Shown: one piece after another, positions 1-6,809 of the stretch
Layout of the letters: every line of letters starts with the position of its first letter
How positions within the stretch are numbered: the stretch's first letter is position 1
Assembly (NCBI GenBank): GCA_007125415.1
Contig: SLDH01000279.1
Span: 1 to 12,578, forward strand
Direction: 5' to 3'
Length of the DNA stretch: 12,578 nt
Source of the DNA: Roseovarius sp.
GTDB lineage: Bacteria; Pseudomonadota; Alphaproteobacteria; Rhodobacterales; Rhodobacteraceae
Position numbers and translations under genes: made by a program
The notes under the pieces: model-generated
What the model saw: only the letters and a program-made list of their open reading frames with translations
Database searches by the model: none
What the model was told of the DNA's origin: nothing

Positions 1-534
1 ATGGCCGGACAGCAGGAGGAATTGCACATGCGCGGGCGCGACCGTCGTTTCGGCATGAAAGCTGCTCAGAATGCGCCAGAGCGGCTCATCGAGGGCGAGG
101 CACGGCCCTGTGCCGCGCACATGCCAGCTCTCGCCACTCCGCAGGATCCGCAGTTTGCCGCCCTGTGGCAGCGCCGCCTCCACGCAAAGACAGGCCAGCG
201 CGAGAAGCCGGGCTTCTCTCCGGGGCAGTGTGGCGGGGCCCTGCCAGTCCAGCGTGAAACGCCCGTCGGGATAGACGCCGCGCCAGATGGCGGTGAGGTC
301 ATCGGCGCGGCTCACCTGATCGGGCGTGGCGAGGCCGAAGGCCAGACGAAACAGGCAGATCCGGGCATTGGCGCTGTTGGCACTGTCCGTCACCAGCGCC
401 ATTTCGGGGCCATCCCTGTCCTGCGAAAGCGCAAGCAGTTCCAGCCCGTTGTTGACAGCGCCGATCGGGCTGATCAGATCGTGGCAGATACGCGACCCTA
501 TCAGCGCCGCCAGAGTTTCGCTATGATATGTCAA
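1..534 (-). CDS. chpT: Histidine phosphotransferase ChpT (partial, 3' end off the window)
   Basis: This frame is open for 178 codons from position 534 to the left edge and has no ATG start. The best start is TTG at 534, with an AGAGAGG Shine-Dalgarno-like run ending 8 bases upstream; an in-frame GTG at 543 is the alternative. The N-terminus carries RICHDLISPIGAVNNGLELL (residues 15-34), the phosphoacceptor-helix signature of ChpT, so His18 should be the phosphorylated histidine. In Caulobacter and relatives ChpT is a dimeric pseudo-histidine kinase that relays phosphate from CckA to CtrA and CpdR, controlling the cell cycle, motility and, in Rhodobacterales, gene transfer agents. The C-terminal part resembles the degenerate ATPase-like domain. 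The family is usually about 200 residues, so only a short tail is missing. It is divergent from the DUF3553 gene, with 29 bases between starts. Confidence 0.87.
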   Translation of the reverse strand, partial: MTYHSETLAALIGSRICHDLISPIGAVNNGLELLALSQDRDGPEMALVTDSANSANARICLFRLAFGLATPDQVSRADDLTAIWRGVYPDGRFTLDWQGPATLPRREARLLALACLCVEAALPQGGKLRILRSGESWHVRGTGPCLALDEPLWRILSSFHAETTVAPAHVQFLLLSGH

Positions 535-563
535 TCGCCTCACCTCTCTGAACGGAATGCGCC

Positions 564-740
564 ATGCATGAACTGAATGCGCTTTTGGAACCGGGCATGC
601 TCGTCGAACACCCCGGACAACCGGACTGGGGCATCGGACAGGTGCAATCCAATGCCGGCGGCAAGATCACCGTGAATTTCCGTGAAGCGGGGAAAATGGT
701 CATCGATGGCAGCCGTGTAACCCTTCTTCCGGTGAGTTAG
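564..740 (+). CDS. DUF3553 family small protein
   Basis: A 58-residue ORF starting at ATG 564 and ending with TAG. The sequence begins MHELNALLEPGMLVEHPGQP and continues with DWGIGQVQSN, GGKITVNFREAGKMVID and VTLLPV. The pattern of a short hydrophobic start, a D/EWGIGQVQS turn and a VNFxxxGK strand is that of DUF3553, a small SH3-like, beta-rich family common in alphaproteobacteria, where it often sits beside chpT as it does here. A similar fold occurs in the CarD/UvrD C-terminal type of domain, so nucleic-acid or protein binding is plausible, but no function is established to my knowledge. A GGA lies about 10 bases upstream of the start, so the ribosome site is weak. The product is cytoplasmic, with no signal peptide or membrane segment. 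Confidence 0.85.
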   Translation: MHELNALLEPGMLVEHPGQPDWGIGQVQSNAGGKITVNFREAGKMVIDGSRVTLLPVS

Positions 741-749
741 CCATGCCCG

Positions 750-790
750 ACCTTACCAAATGATTAATACACGTAAAGGTGGTAGTATTC
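750..790 (+). promoter_or_regulatory. AT-rich inverted repeat upstream of olsB
   Basis: An AT-rich patch in an otherwise GC-rich region. ACCTTAC (750-756) is mirrored by GTAAAGGT (773-780), an inverted pair differing by one inserted base. TACCA (754-758) and TGGTA (780-784) form a second, offset pair. It lies 70-110 bases upstream of the preferred olsB start, where a promoter or operator would sit. TAGTAT at 783-788 is a possible -10 element, but I see no convincing -35 at the right spacing and no PhoB-type direct repeats. Confidence 0.25.
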
Positions 791-858
791 GGCCGGGCTC
801 GTGTTGCCCTTCCGGGGCAGGCGGGGAAACGCCGCATCCCGAGCGCATCAGGGTGTCT

Positions 859-1623
859 ATGACCGGTGTCGAGCCGCAGTTTCACGTAAAGCTGGCCGAG
901 ACAAAGGCCGAACTGGAAGCCGCCCAGCGGCTACGCTACCGCGTTTTCATCGAGGAGTTGGGGGGCGACGGACCGATGGTCGATCATCGCCGCAAGCTCG
1001 AGATGGACCGCTTCGACAGCGCCTTCGATCACCTGATCCTCACTGCGAGCACCCGCCCCGGCGAGGTGATCGGGGTCTACCGGCTTCTGCGCGACAAAAG
1101 GGCGCGCGAGACAGGCCAGTTCTATTCCGAAGACGAATACGACCTCGCCGTGCTGAAGAACTCGGGCCGACGCTTGCTGGAGTTGGGGCGCTCCTGTGTC
1201 GATCCTGCCTTTCGCGGCGGCATGGCGATGTATCATCTCTGGAACGGTCTTGAGGATTATGTCAGGGCGCATGACATCGAGATTCTCTTCGGTGTGGCAT
1301 CGTTTCACGGGACCGACACGCAAAGGCTGGCGGCCCCCTTGTCACTGCTGTGGCACCGGCATCTGGCACCACCGGAATTGAGAGTTACCGCACGGTCACC
1401 ATCGCAGCGGATGGACCTCGTTCCGATATCGAAGCTCGACCGACGCGCCGCGATGGTCCAGGTGCCGGCCCTGATCAAGGCCTATCTCAAACTGGGCGGC
1501 TTCGTGGGCGATGGAGCCTATGTCGATCATCAGTTCCAGACAACGGATGTCTGCCTCCTGATGGATACGCGCAGAATGTGCGAGGCGCAAAAATCCCTTT
1601 ACATGAAAGAGCTTAATCGGTGA
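859..1623 (+). CDS. olsB: L-ornithine N-alpha-acyltransferase (OlsB-type GNAT)
   Basis: A 254-residue protein. OlsB transfers a 3-hydroxyacyl chain from acyl-ACP to the alpha-amino group of ornithine, the first step of ornithine-lipid synthesis at the inner membrane. Family marks are AAQRLRYRVFIEE (21-33), a DRFDSAFDHLIL segment (50-61), VIGVYRLLR (70-78), FYSEDEYDL (88-96) and LLELGRSCVDPAFRGG (106-121), the last being the GNAT acyl-donor loop. I chose ATG 859 because AGGG sits 5-6 bases before it. An in-frame ATG at 760 would add 33 residues of unconserved, Gly/Pro/Cys-rich sequence. The next gene starts on the last base before this stop codon and encodes an OlsA-like acyltransferase, which strongly supports the assignment. 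The main alternative is another acyl-homoserine-lactone-synthase-like GNAT, which the partner makes unlikely. Confidence 0.85.
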   Translation: MTGVEPQFHVKLAETKAELEAAQRLRYRVFIEELGGDGPMVDHRRKLEMDRFDSAFDHLILTASTRPGEVIGVYRLLRDKRARETGQFYSEDEYDLAVLKNSGRRLLELGRSCVDPAFRGGMAMYHLWNGLEDYVRAHDIEILFGVASFHGTDTQRLAAPLSLLWHRHLAPPELRVTARSPSQRMDLVPISKLDRRAAMVQVPALIKAYLKLGGFVGDGAYVDHQFQTTDVCLLMDTRRMCEAQKSLYMKELNR

Positions 1624-2456
1624 GCTTCACCTGGTATTCCCAGCAGATGCCGGAGCCGGAACCGATCGCCCCATGGCAGTGGATACTCATTGTGCCACGG
1701 ACATTGGCCTTGCTCACCATCCTTCTGACCGGTGTGATCCTGAGCGCGTTCGTGAGGCTGGTAGAACAGCCGCTTTGCGGTGTGCAGCGGCCAGTCACTC
1801 CCTTTGTCACGGTAATGGTCTGCCGGCTCTGTCTGCATGTGATCGGCCTCAGGCTGCGCTCGGAAGGTGAACGAATGCGCGGTGCCGGCGCGCTGGTGGC
1901 AAACCACTCGTCCTGGCTCGATATTTTTGTCCTCAACGCGCGCAAGCGGGTCTATTTCGTGTCCAAGTCAGAGGTGGCCGGATGGCCCGGGATCGGTCTT
2001 CTGGCGCGGATCACCGGCACGGTCTTCATTGCCCGCGCCCCGCGACAGGCCAGAGCGCAAGTGGAGATTTTCGAAGAACGGCTGCGTGCCGGGCACAGAT
2101 TGCTGTTCTTTCCGGAAGGCACCTCAACCGATGGCATGCGTGTTTTACCATTCAGAACAACGCTTTTTGAAGCGTTCTTCGCGCCAACCCTGCGCGATGA
2201 CATACATGTCCAGCCGGTCAGTCTCATCTACATCGCCCCAGCGGCGCGCGTGCCGCAATTCTATGGCTGGTGGGGCGATATGAGCTTTGGCGGGCATTTG
2301 CTGCACGTGCTTGCCAGCCCGCGCCATGGTCAGGTAAAGATCGTCTATCATCCACCTGTAAAGGTAGCGGAATTCAGGGATCGGAAGGCTCTGGCGAGAG
2401 AGCTTGAACAAGCAGTGCGGTCCGGCATGCCGCCCGAGCGCCGGGCGTGCGCCTGA
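1620..2456 (+). CDS. olsA: Lyso-ornithine lipid O-acyltransferase (OlsA/PlsC family)
   Basis: A 278-residue 1-acyl-sn-glycerol-3-phosphate-acyltransferase family protein. OlsA adds the second acyl chain to the hydroxyl of the 3-hydroxyacyl group of lyso-ornithine lipid. The N-terminus has a membrane segment at about residues 20-42 (WILIVPRTLALLTILL...). The catalytic HX4D box is NHSSWLD, with His96 and Asp101, and the substrate-binding motif FFPEGTSTDG covers 163-172. The GTG start at 1620 overlaps the olsB stop as GTGA, and GAAAGAG lies 8 bases upstream, indicating translational coupling; the in-frame ATG at 1647 would drop only nine residues. On sequence alone this could be a phosphatidic-acid-forming PlsC, but coupling to olsB favours OlsA. 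The gene is convergent with the next one, with only 11 bases between stops. Confidence 0.84.
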   Translation: MSFTWYSQQMPEPEPIAPWQWILIVPRTLALLTILLTGVILSAFVRLVEQPLCGVQRPVTPFVTVMVCRLCLHVIGLRLRSEGERMRGAGALVANHSSWLDIFVLNARKRVYFVSKSEVAGWPGIGLLARITGTVFIARAPRQARAQVEIFEERLRAGHRLLFFPEGTSTDGMRVLPFRTTLFEAFFAPTLRDDIHVQPVSLIYIAPAARVPQFYGWWGDMSFGGHLLHVLASPRHGQVKIVYHPPVKVAEFRDRKALARELEQAVRSGMPPERRACA

Positions 2457-2467
2457 CCGGCGCGCGC

Positions 2468-3088
2468 TCAGCGCAAGGCGACGAGCAGTGCGTCGAGGGC
2501 TGCCGCAGGGTCATCATGGCCCCAGATTTCGGGCCCGATCCCGAAGAAATCGGTGACCGGGGCCAGTTCTTCGATGCGCGCGGCATCCAGCGCGCCCTCG
2601 GCCACCACGGGCAACTCGATCATCTGCGACCACCACTCGAAAAGTTCCCGCTCGGCCTGCAGCCCGTGGCCCAGATCACTATGCCCGGCGGGGCCGAAGC
2701 TTATGTAATCCGCACCGGCCTCGCCTGCGGTGATCCCGTCATGGCGGGAGGTGCCGCAGAAACTGCCGATGATGGCATCCGCGCCGAGGTTCTTGCGCGC
2801 CGTGCGCACATGGCGGGGTCCGTCGGGCAGGTGCACCCCGTCGAGCCCCAGACGCGTCACCAGCATCATGTGGCTTTCGATGACAAGAGCGACATCGCGG
2901 GCATGGGTGATCTCGCGGCAGGCATCGGCGGCGCGTGTGATCTGGTCTTCATCATGGCCGGCAAGGGCAAGGCGCAGGCAGGCGATCTCATGGGCATCGA
3001 GCACCGCTGCCAGACGATCGGGAAACTGCGCGAGGTCGATGTCGGGTGGGGTGACCAGATAGATCTGTGGCTGCTCGGGATGGGGCAT
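2468..3088 (-). CDS. ThiE/TenI-like thiamine phosphate synthase family protein, divergent
   Basis: A 206-residue TIM-barrel protein of the thiamine phosphate synthase/TenI superfamily. ThiE condenses HMP-pyrophosphate with thiazole phosphate. Recognisable segments are PQIYLVTPP (6-14), LGLDGVHLPDG (matching GADGVHLGQ), IIGSFCGTSRHD, and AGADYISFGPAG (matching GADYIGxGP). Several ThiE active-site motifs are altered: QLREK reads CLRLAL, the NDR motif reads VIESHMM, AIGGI reads AEGAL, and the terminal VVSAI region reads GIGPEIW. True thiamine phosphate synthase activity is therefore uncertain; a TenI-like or other barrel role is possible. ATG 3088 is chosen because AGGAGAG lies just upstream and the homology begins there; the frame stays open further upstream but that part reads as non-coding. 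No thi gene is adjacent. It is divergent from trmJ. Confidence 0.72.
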   Translation of the reverse strand: MPHPEQPQIYLVTPPDIDLAQFPDRLAAVLDAHEIACLRLALAGHDEDQITRAADACREITHARDVALVIESHMMLVTRLGLDGVHLPDGPRHVRTARKNLGADAIIGSFCGTSRHDGITAGEAGADYISFGPAGHSDLGHGLQAERELFEWWSQMIELPVVAEGALDAARIEELAPVTDFFGIGPEIWGHDDPAAALDALLVALR

Positions 3089-3116
3089 GAGGCGCTCTCC
3101 TGCACGGTGTCGGATC

Positions 3117-3146
3117 TCTATAGACCAGCCGGTCGGAGAAGGCCAA
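3117..3146 (-). promoter_or_regulatory. Candidate sigma70-type promoter for the ThiE-like gene
   Basis: Reading the minus strand, TTGGCC (3146-3141) and TATAGA (3122-3117) are separated by 18 bases, a plausible -35/-10 pair. Transcription would begin near 3110 and give a leader of about 20 bases before the ATG at 3088. The TTG start and near-consensus -10 are unusually good for this GC-rich region. I see no thiamine-pyrophosphate riboswitch in the leader, which is too short to hold one. Confidence 0.4.
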
Positions 3147-3245
3147 GAGGCTGGATTGGTTTGGGTATTTCTGCCGAGAAGAAGCAGGGGTCTTTTCAGG
3201 AGGCCGGGCCTCGCGTATGAGGCGGGATGCGATCGGGAGATGATG

Positions 3246-4004
3246 ATGCCGCGTGACCTCGCCCAGCCAGCTTTTGTCCTTGTGCGCCCGCAGATGGGCG
3301 AAAACATCGGTGCGGCGGCGCGTGCGATGTGGAACTTCGGGTTGGACCGGATGCGTGTGGTGGCCCCGCGCGATGGCTGGCCGAGCGGACCGGCCGTGGC
3401 CATGGCCAGCGGCGCCGGGCGCTTGCTCGACGAGGCGCGGCTGAGCGACGATCTGGACGGTGCGATTGCCGATTGCACCTATGTCCTTGCCACGACGGCG
3501 CGCCAGCGGGACCTGACAAAGCCGGTTCTCGGCCCGGAAGAAGCGATGCGGCTGGTGGCGGAGAAAATCGGCGCGGGCGAGAGGGTCGCGGTGCTGTTCG
3601 GGCCGGAGCGGGCCGGGCTGGAGAACGCGGATATCGCATGCGCCAATGCGATCATCAATGTGCCGGTCAATCCGGCCTTTCCCTCGCTCAACCTCGCGCA
3701 ATCCGTGCTTGTTCTGGGCTATGAATGGGCGCGCGCCACAGGTCTGGCCGGCTCAGGGGCGCAAAGGCAGGAGGGCGCTGGAGTGTCCGGGCCCGCGCTT
3801 GCCGCGCAGAACGAGGTGGCGGCGCTCTCGGCGCATTACGAGGAGCGGCTTGAGGAGGCCGGGTTCTTCTTTCCGGCGCACAAGGCCGAAAGCATGAAGC
3901 TCAACCTGCGCAACATGTGGAGCCGCATGCCGCTGACCGGCGCGGATGTGAAGATGCTGCACGGGATGATGCGGCAAATGGTGCGCTGGAAGGAGCGCGG
4001 TTGA
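3246..4004 (+). CDS. trmJ: tRNA (cytidine/uridine-2'-O-)-methyltransferase TrmJ
   Basis: A 252-residue SPOUT-class methyltransferase. TrmJ uses S-adenosylmethionine to 2'-O-methylate position 32 of certain tRNAs. The trefoil-knot motifs are all present: FVLVRPQMGENIGAAARAM (10-28) with the conserved Asn20, LFGPERAGLEN (117-127), and VPVNPAFPSLNLAQSVLVL (139-157). The C-terminus has the helical extension typical of TrmJ (LRNMWSRMPLTGADVKMLHG). Three ATG codons lie in tandem at 3240, 3243 and 3246, and GGGAG ends at 3239; the third gives the best ribosome spacing. An upstream in-frame extension from 3087 overlaps the divergent promoter region and is not protein-like. The gene is followed 49 bases later by ctaA and may share its transcript. 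Confidence 0.9.
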   Translation: MPRDLAQPAFVLVRPQMGENIGAAARAMWNFGLDRMRVVAPRDGWPSGPAVAMASGAGRLLDEARLSDDLDGAIADCTYVLATTARQRDLTKPVLGPEEAMRLVAEKIGAGERVAVLFGPERAGLENADIACANAIINVPVNPAFPSLNLAQSVLVLGYEWARATGLAGSGAQRQEGAGVSGPALAAQNEVAALSAHYEERLEEAGFFFPAHKAESMKLNLRNMWSRMPLTGADVKMLHGMMRQMVRWKERG

Positions 4005-4053
4005 TGCAATAGGCCACGCGCACTACCGTTGCCGCGCAATCGGGGACCGAGCA

Positions 4054-5199
4054 ATGAGCAGCAAACGCAATATTTTCGAGGATGTGGCGCAGGAGACGGC
4101 ACCACGCGAGGCGCCCAGTGGCGGCATGATCGATGCCGGGCGCCGGGGCGCGCGGCGTGGCATCCGCCTTTGGTTGATGTTTCTTTTCGCCTTGGTGGTC
4201 ATCATGATCGTCGTGGGGGGGCTCACCCGGCTCACAGATAGCGGGCTCAGCATCACCGAATGGCGCCCGATCACCGGGGCGATCCCGCCCATGTCGGCGG
4301 CCGAGTGGGAGGCGGAATTCGAGAAATATCGCACCATTCCCGAATACCAGTTGCAGAACAAGGGCATGAGCATGGCCGAGTTCAAGTTCATCTACTGGTG
4401 GGAATGGGGACACAGGCAGCTGGGGCGGGTTATCGGTCTGGTCTGGGGGGTCGGTTTTCTGGGTTTTCTGCTGGCCCGCAGGATCCCCGTCGGGTGGACC
4501 GGACGGCTGCTTCTTCTCGGCGCTCTGGGCGGCTTGCAGGGGGCGATCGGCTGGTGGATGGTCACGAGCGGGCTCACGGGCACGATGGTCAATGTGGCAA
4601 GCTCGCGGCTCGCGGTGCATCTGGGGCTGGCTTTCGTGATCCTCGGCTTCATTGCCTGGTATGCGATGCTTCTGGGCCGCGAGGAGCGGGAACTGATCCA
4701 GGCGCGCCGCAGTCGCGAGGCGAAGCTCTTCGGGCTCTCCACCGGCTTGCTGCATCTTGCGTTCCTGCAGATCCTGTTGGGCGCGCTCGTGGCAGGGATC
4801 CATGCCGGGCGCTATTTCACCGATTGGCCACTGATGGCTGGCAGCGTCATCCCGCCTGATTTCTGGATGGCTGATCTCGGCCTGAACAATCTTTTCGAAA
4901 ACCCCGGTTTCGTGCAGTTCTTTCACCGCGTGACAGGGTATCTGCTGCTGGTTTTCGGCCTCATCGTCTGGGTGCAGGGTCGGCGCTCGCCCCATGCGGG
5001 GACGCGGTTTGCCTTCAATCTCGTTTTCGTGGTGCTTCTGGCGCAGGTGCTTCTGGGGATTCTCACGCTCATCCATCTCGTCCCGTGGTATCTGGCCATC
5101 TCGCATCAGTTTCTGGCGGTGGTTCTTTGGGTGCTCATCCTTCGGGCGCGGTTTCTCAGCCGGTATCCCATTGTCGGCTCGGTGCGGGGGGCGGCATGA
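4054..5199 (+). CDS. ctaA: Haem A synthase CtaA
   Basis: A 381-residue polytopic membrane protein that oxidises haem O to haem A for cytochrome c oxidase. Eight membrane segments can be drawn, beginning with LMFLFALVVIMIVVGGLTRL (41-60), which ends in the family signature GGLTRLTDSGLSITEW. Conserved histidines that would bind haem are His120 (EWGHRQLGR), His189 (RLAVHLGL), His291 (FFHRVTGY) and His351 (ISHQFLAVV). A long soluble loop (about 65-113) between the first two helices and the ~38-residue hydrophilic N-terminus are typical of the alphaproteobacterial (type 2) form. GGGACCGAG precedes the ATG. The stop overlaps the M32 peptidase start as ATGA. No other cytochrome-oxidase genes are visible here. 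Confidence 0.95.
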   Translation: MSSKRNIFEDVAQETAPREAPSGGMIDAGRRGARRGIRLWLMFLFALVVIMIVVGGLTRLTDSGLSITEWRPITGAIPPMSAAEWEAEFEKYRTIPEYQLQNKGMSMAEFKFIYWWEWGHRQLGRVIGLVWGVGFLGFLLARRIPVGWTGRLLLLGALGGLQGAIGWWMVTSGLTGTMVNVASSRLAVHLGLAFVILGFIAWYAMLLGREERELIQARRSREAKLFGLSTGLLHLAFLQILLGALVAGIHAGRYFTDWPLMAGSVIPPDFWMADLGLNNLFENPGFVQFFHRVTGYLLLVFGLIVWVQGRRSPHAGTRFAFNLVFVVLLAQVLLGILTLIHLVPWYLAISHQFLAVVLWVLILRARFLSRYPIVGSVRGAA

Positions 5200-6668
5200 G
5201 TGCGTTCGACGCCTTGATGACCTTCGAGCGCGAGACCCGCGCGCTCGAACAGGTGGCCGGGCGCCTGGGCTGGGATCAGGAGACGATGATGCCTCCGGGC
5301 GCCAAGGATCAACGTGCCGAGGAGATGGGGGCGATGCAGGCGGTGATCCATGCCCGCCGCACGGACCCCCGGCTGGCGGACTGGCTGGCGGCTGCCGAGG
5401 CCGAGGATGAGGTGGGGCAAGCGCAACTGCGGCACATGCGGCGCGACCATGCGCGGGCGACCCGTGTGCCGGTAGCGCTGGCGGTGCAACTCGCGCGGGT
5501 GACAAGCACGGCACAGGGTATCTGGGCTGCGGCGCGAAAAGACGATGATTTCAGTGCTTTCGCCCCCGTTCTTGAGACAGTGCTCGCCCTCAAGCGGGAG
5601 CAGGCCGCAGCGCTGGCGGAGGGGGGGGATCTCTATGATGCTCTGCTGGAGGATTATGAGCCACAGACCTCGGCGAGGGAGATCGAAGCGATCTTCACGG
5701 CCATGCGCCCCCGGCTTGTGGCGCTCAGGGAGCGGGCGCTCGCGCATCCGCCCCGCGCGGGGCTGAGTGGCGTCTTTGACGAGCAGGCTCAGTTGCACCT
5801 GGCCGGGCAACTCGCGCAGCGGTTCGGCTATGATCTGGCGCGCGGCCGGTTGGACAAGGCGGTGCATCCCTTCTCATCAGGGTCTGGCGATGATGTGCGT
5901 ATCACGACGCGCACGGCAGTGGATGATCCGTTCAATTGCCTCTACTCGACCATTCATGAGGTCGGGCACGCCTGTTACGAGCAAAACATCGATCCTGCCT
6001 ATCGGATGACACCGCTGGGGCAGGGGGTGTCCATGGGTGTTCATGAGAGCCAGAGCCGGATTTACGAGAATCAGCTGGGCCGCTCGCGGGCTTTCTGTGG
6101 ATGGCTCCATGGGCAGATGGAGGCCAGTTTCGGTGATATGGGGCTTGGGGGTGCGGAGGCCTTCTACCGGGTGGTCAACCGCCTGCATAACGGCTTCATC
6201 CGGACCGAGGCGGATGAGGTGCAATACAACTTGCATATCATGCTGCGGTTTGACCTCGAGCGCGCGCTGATCAGCGGCGATTTGCTGGTGGGCGATCTGG
6301 AAGCGGCGTGGAATGACAGGTTCGCAGCGGATTTCGGCGTGACGGTCGCGCGTCCCTCGGACGGGGTGCTGCAGGACGTACATTGGTCGGTAGGGCTTTT
6401 CGGCTATTTCCCCACCTATGCGCTGGGTAATGTCTATGCAGGCTGCTTGCATGCCGCATTGCGCAGGGCGCTGCCGGATCTTGATGCGCATTTGGCCGAG
6501 GGTGACTTGAGGCCTGCCACGGAGTGGCTGCGCGAAACCGTGCAGGTGCATGGAGGGCTCTATCCGCCGCGCGAGATGATCGCGCGGGCCAGCGGCGCGA
6601 CACCCGACGCCGAGCCGCTGATGAGCTATCTCGAAGAGAAATTCGGCGCGCTTTATCCCGACGGGTGA
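5196..6668 (+). CDS. M32 family metallocarboxypeptidase (thermostable carboxypeptidase 1 type)
   Basis: A 490-residue cytoplasmic zinc carboxypeptidase that removes C-terminal residues from peptides. It carries the M32 landmarks in order: GWDQETMMPPGA (about 24-35), VHPFSSGSGDDVRITTR, the zinc motif HEVGH with His254 and His258, GVHESQSRIYENQLGRS with Glu284 as third zinc ligand, IRTEADEVQYNLHIMLRFD, and GYFPTYALGNVYA. The 30-residue distance from the first zinc His to Glu284 matches the family. The length is normal for M32 and no catalytic residue is missing. ATG 5196 is chosen because it overlaps the ctaA stop as ATGA and the homology starts with SAFDALMTFERET; the reading frame is open further upstream inside ctaA, but that is another frame of ctaA. 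Translational coupling to a haem A synthase has no obvious functional logic. Confidence 0.94.
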   Translation: MSAFDALMTFERETRALEQVAGRLGWDQETMMPPGAKDQRAEEMGAMQAVIHARRTDPRLADWLAAAEAEDEVGQAQLRHMRRDHARATRVPVALAVQLARVTSTAQGIWAAARKDDDFSAFAPVLETVLALKREQAAALAEGGDLYDALLEDYEPQTSAREIEAIFTAMRPRLVALRERALAHPPRAGLSGVFDEQAQLHLAGQLAQRFGYDLARGRLDKAVHPFSSGSGDDVRITTRTAVDDPFNCLYSTIHEVGHACYEQNIDPAYRMTPLGQGVSMGVHESQSRIYENQLGRSRAFCGWLHGQMEASFGDMGLGGAEAFYRVVNRLHNGFIRTEADEVQYNLHIMLRFDLERALISGDLLVGDLEAAWNDRFAADFGVTVARPSDGVLQDVHWSVGLFGYFPTYALGNVYAGCLHAALRRALPDLDAHLAEGDLRPATEWLRETVQVHGGLYPPREMIARASGATPDAEPLMSYLEEKFGALYPDG

Positions 6669-6792
6669 GCATTGAGCGCGCCTCGAGGCGGGTGCAGCCC
6701 CGGGCGGGGCCGAACCTCATCTGGCACAAGATGCTTCGAGCCGTCTCGGCTTTGTCACCTAACCCGTTGTGCAACAGCAGGGTATCTTCAAC

Positions 6793-6809
6793 AGCCTGCT
6801 AGGCAGGTT
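6793..6809 (+). terminator. Candidate terminator after the M32 peptidase
   Basis: CCTGC (6795-6799), loop TAG, GCAGG (6803-6807) form a perfect 5-pair stem, extendable by a G-T and an A-T pair, and the plus-strand transcript continues with TTTTC. This looks like a short intrinsic terminator for the trmJ-ctaA-M32 direction, about 125 bases past the last stop. It overlaps the final codons of the convergent methyltransferase, so part of the symmetry could be chance. Confidence 0.33.

Noticed and set aside
1..576. Open frame of 191 codons on the plus strand at the left edge
   Set aside because: The minus strand encodes ChpT over nearly the same interval with its phosphoacceptor helix; the plus frame has no family resemblance.
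2457..2475. GCGC repeats around the ThiE-like stop codon, between convergent gene ends
   Set aside because: A 4-base stem in GC-rich sequence with no T-tract; not distinguishable from chance.
3089..3478. 130-codon N-terminal extension of the ThiE-like gene
   Set aside because: It overlaps the 5' part of trmJ on the other strand, has Ser/Arg/Pro-rich shadow composition, and a well-placed ribosome site marks ATG 3088.
3901..5514. Open frame of 537 codons on the minus strand, opposite trmJ, ctaA and the M32 gene
   Set aside because: It is antisense to three well-supported genes, rich in Pro, Arg, His and Ala as expected from a GC-rich shadow frame, and shows no recognisable domain.
6739..6751. 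AGCCG-TCT-CGGCT hairpin between the M32 gene and the methyltransferase
   Set aside because: The stem is only 5 pairs and lacks a run of T on either side; the hairpin at 6793-6809 is a better terminator candidate.
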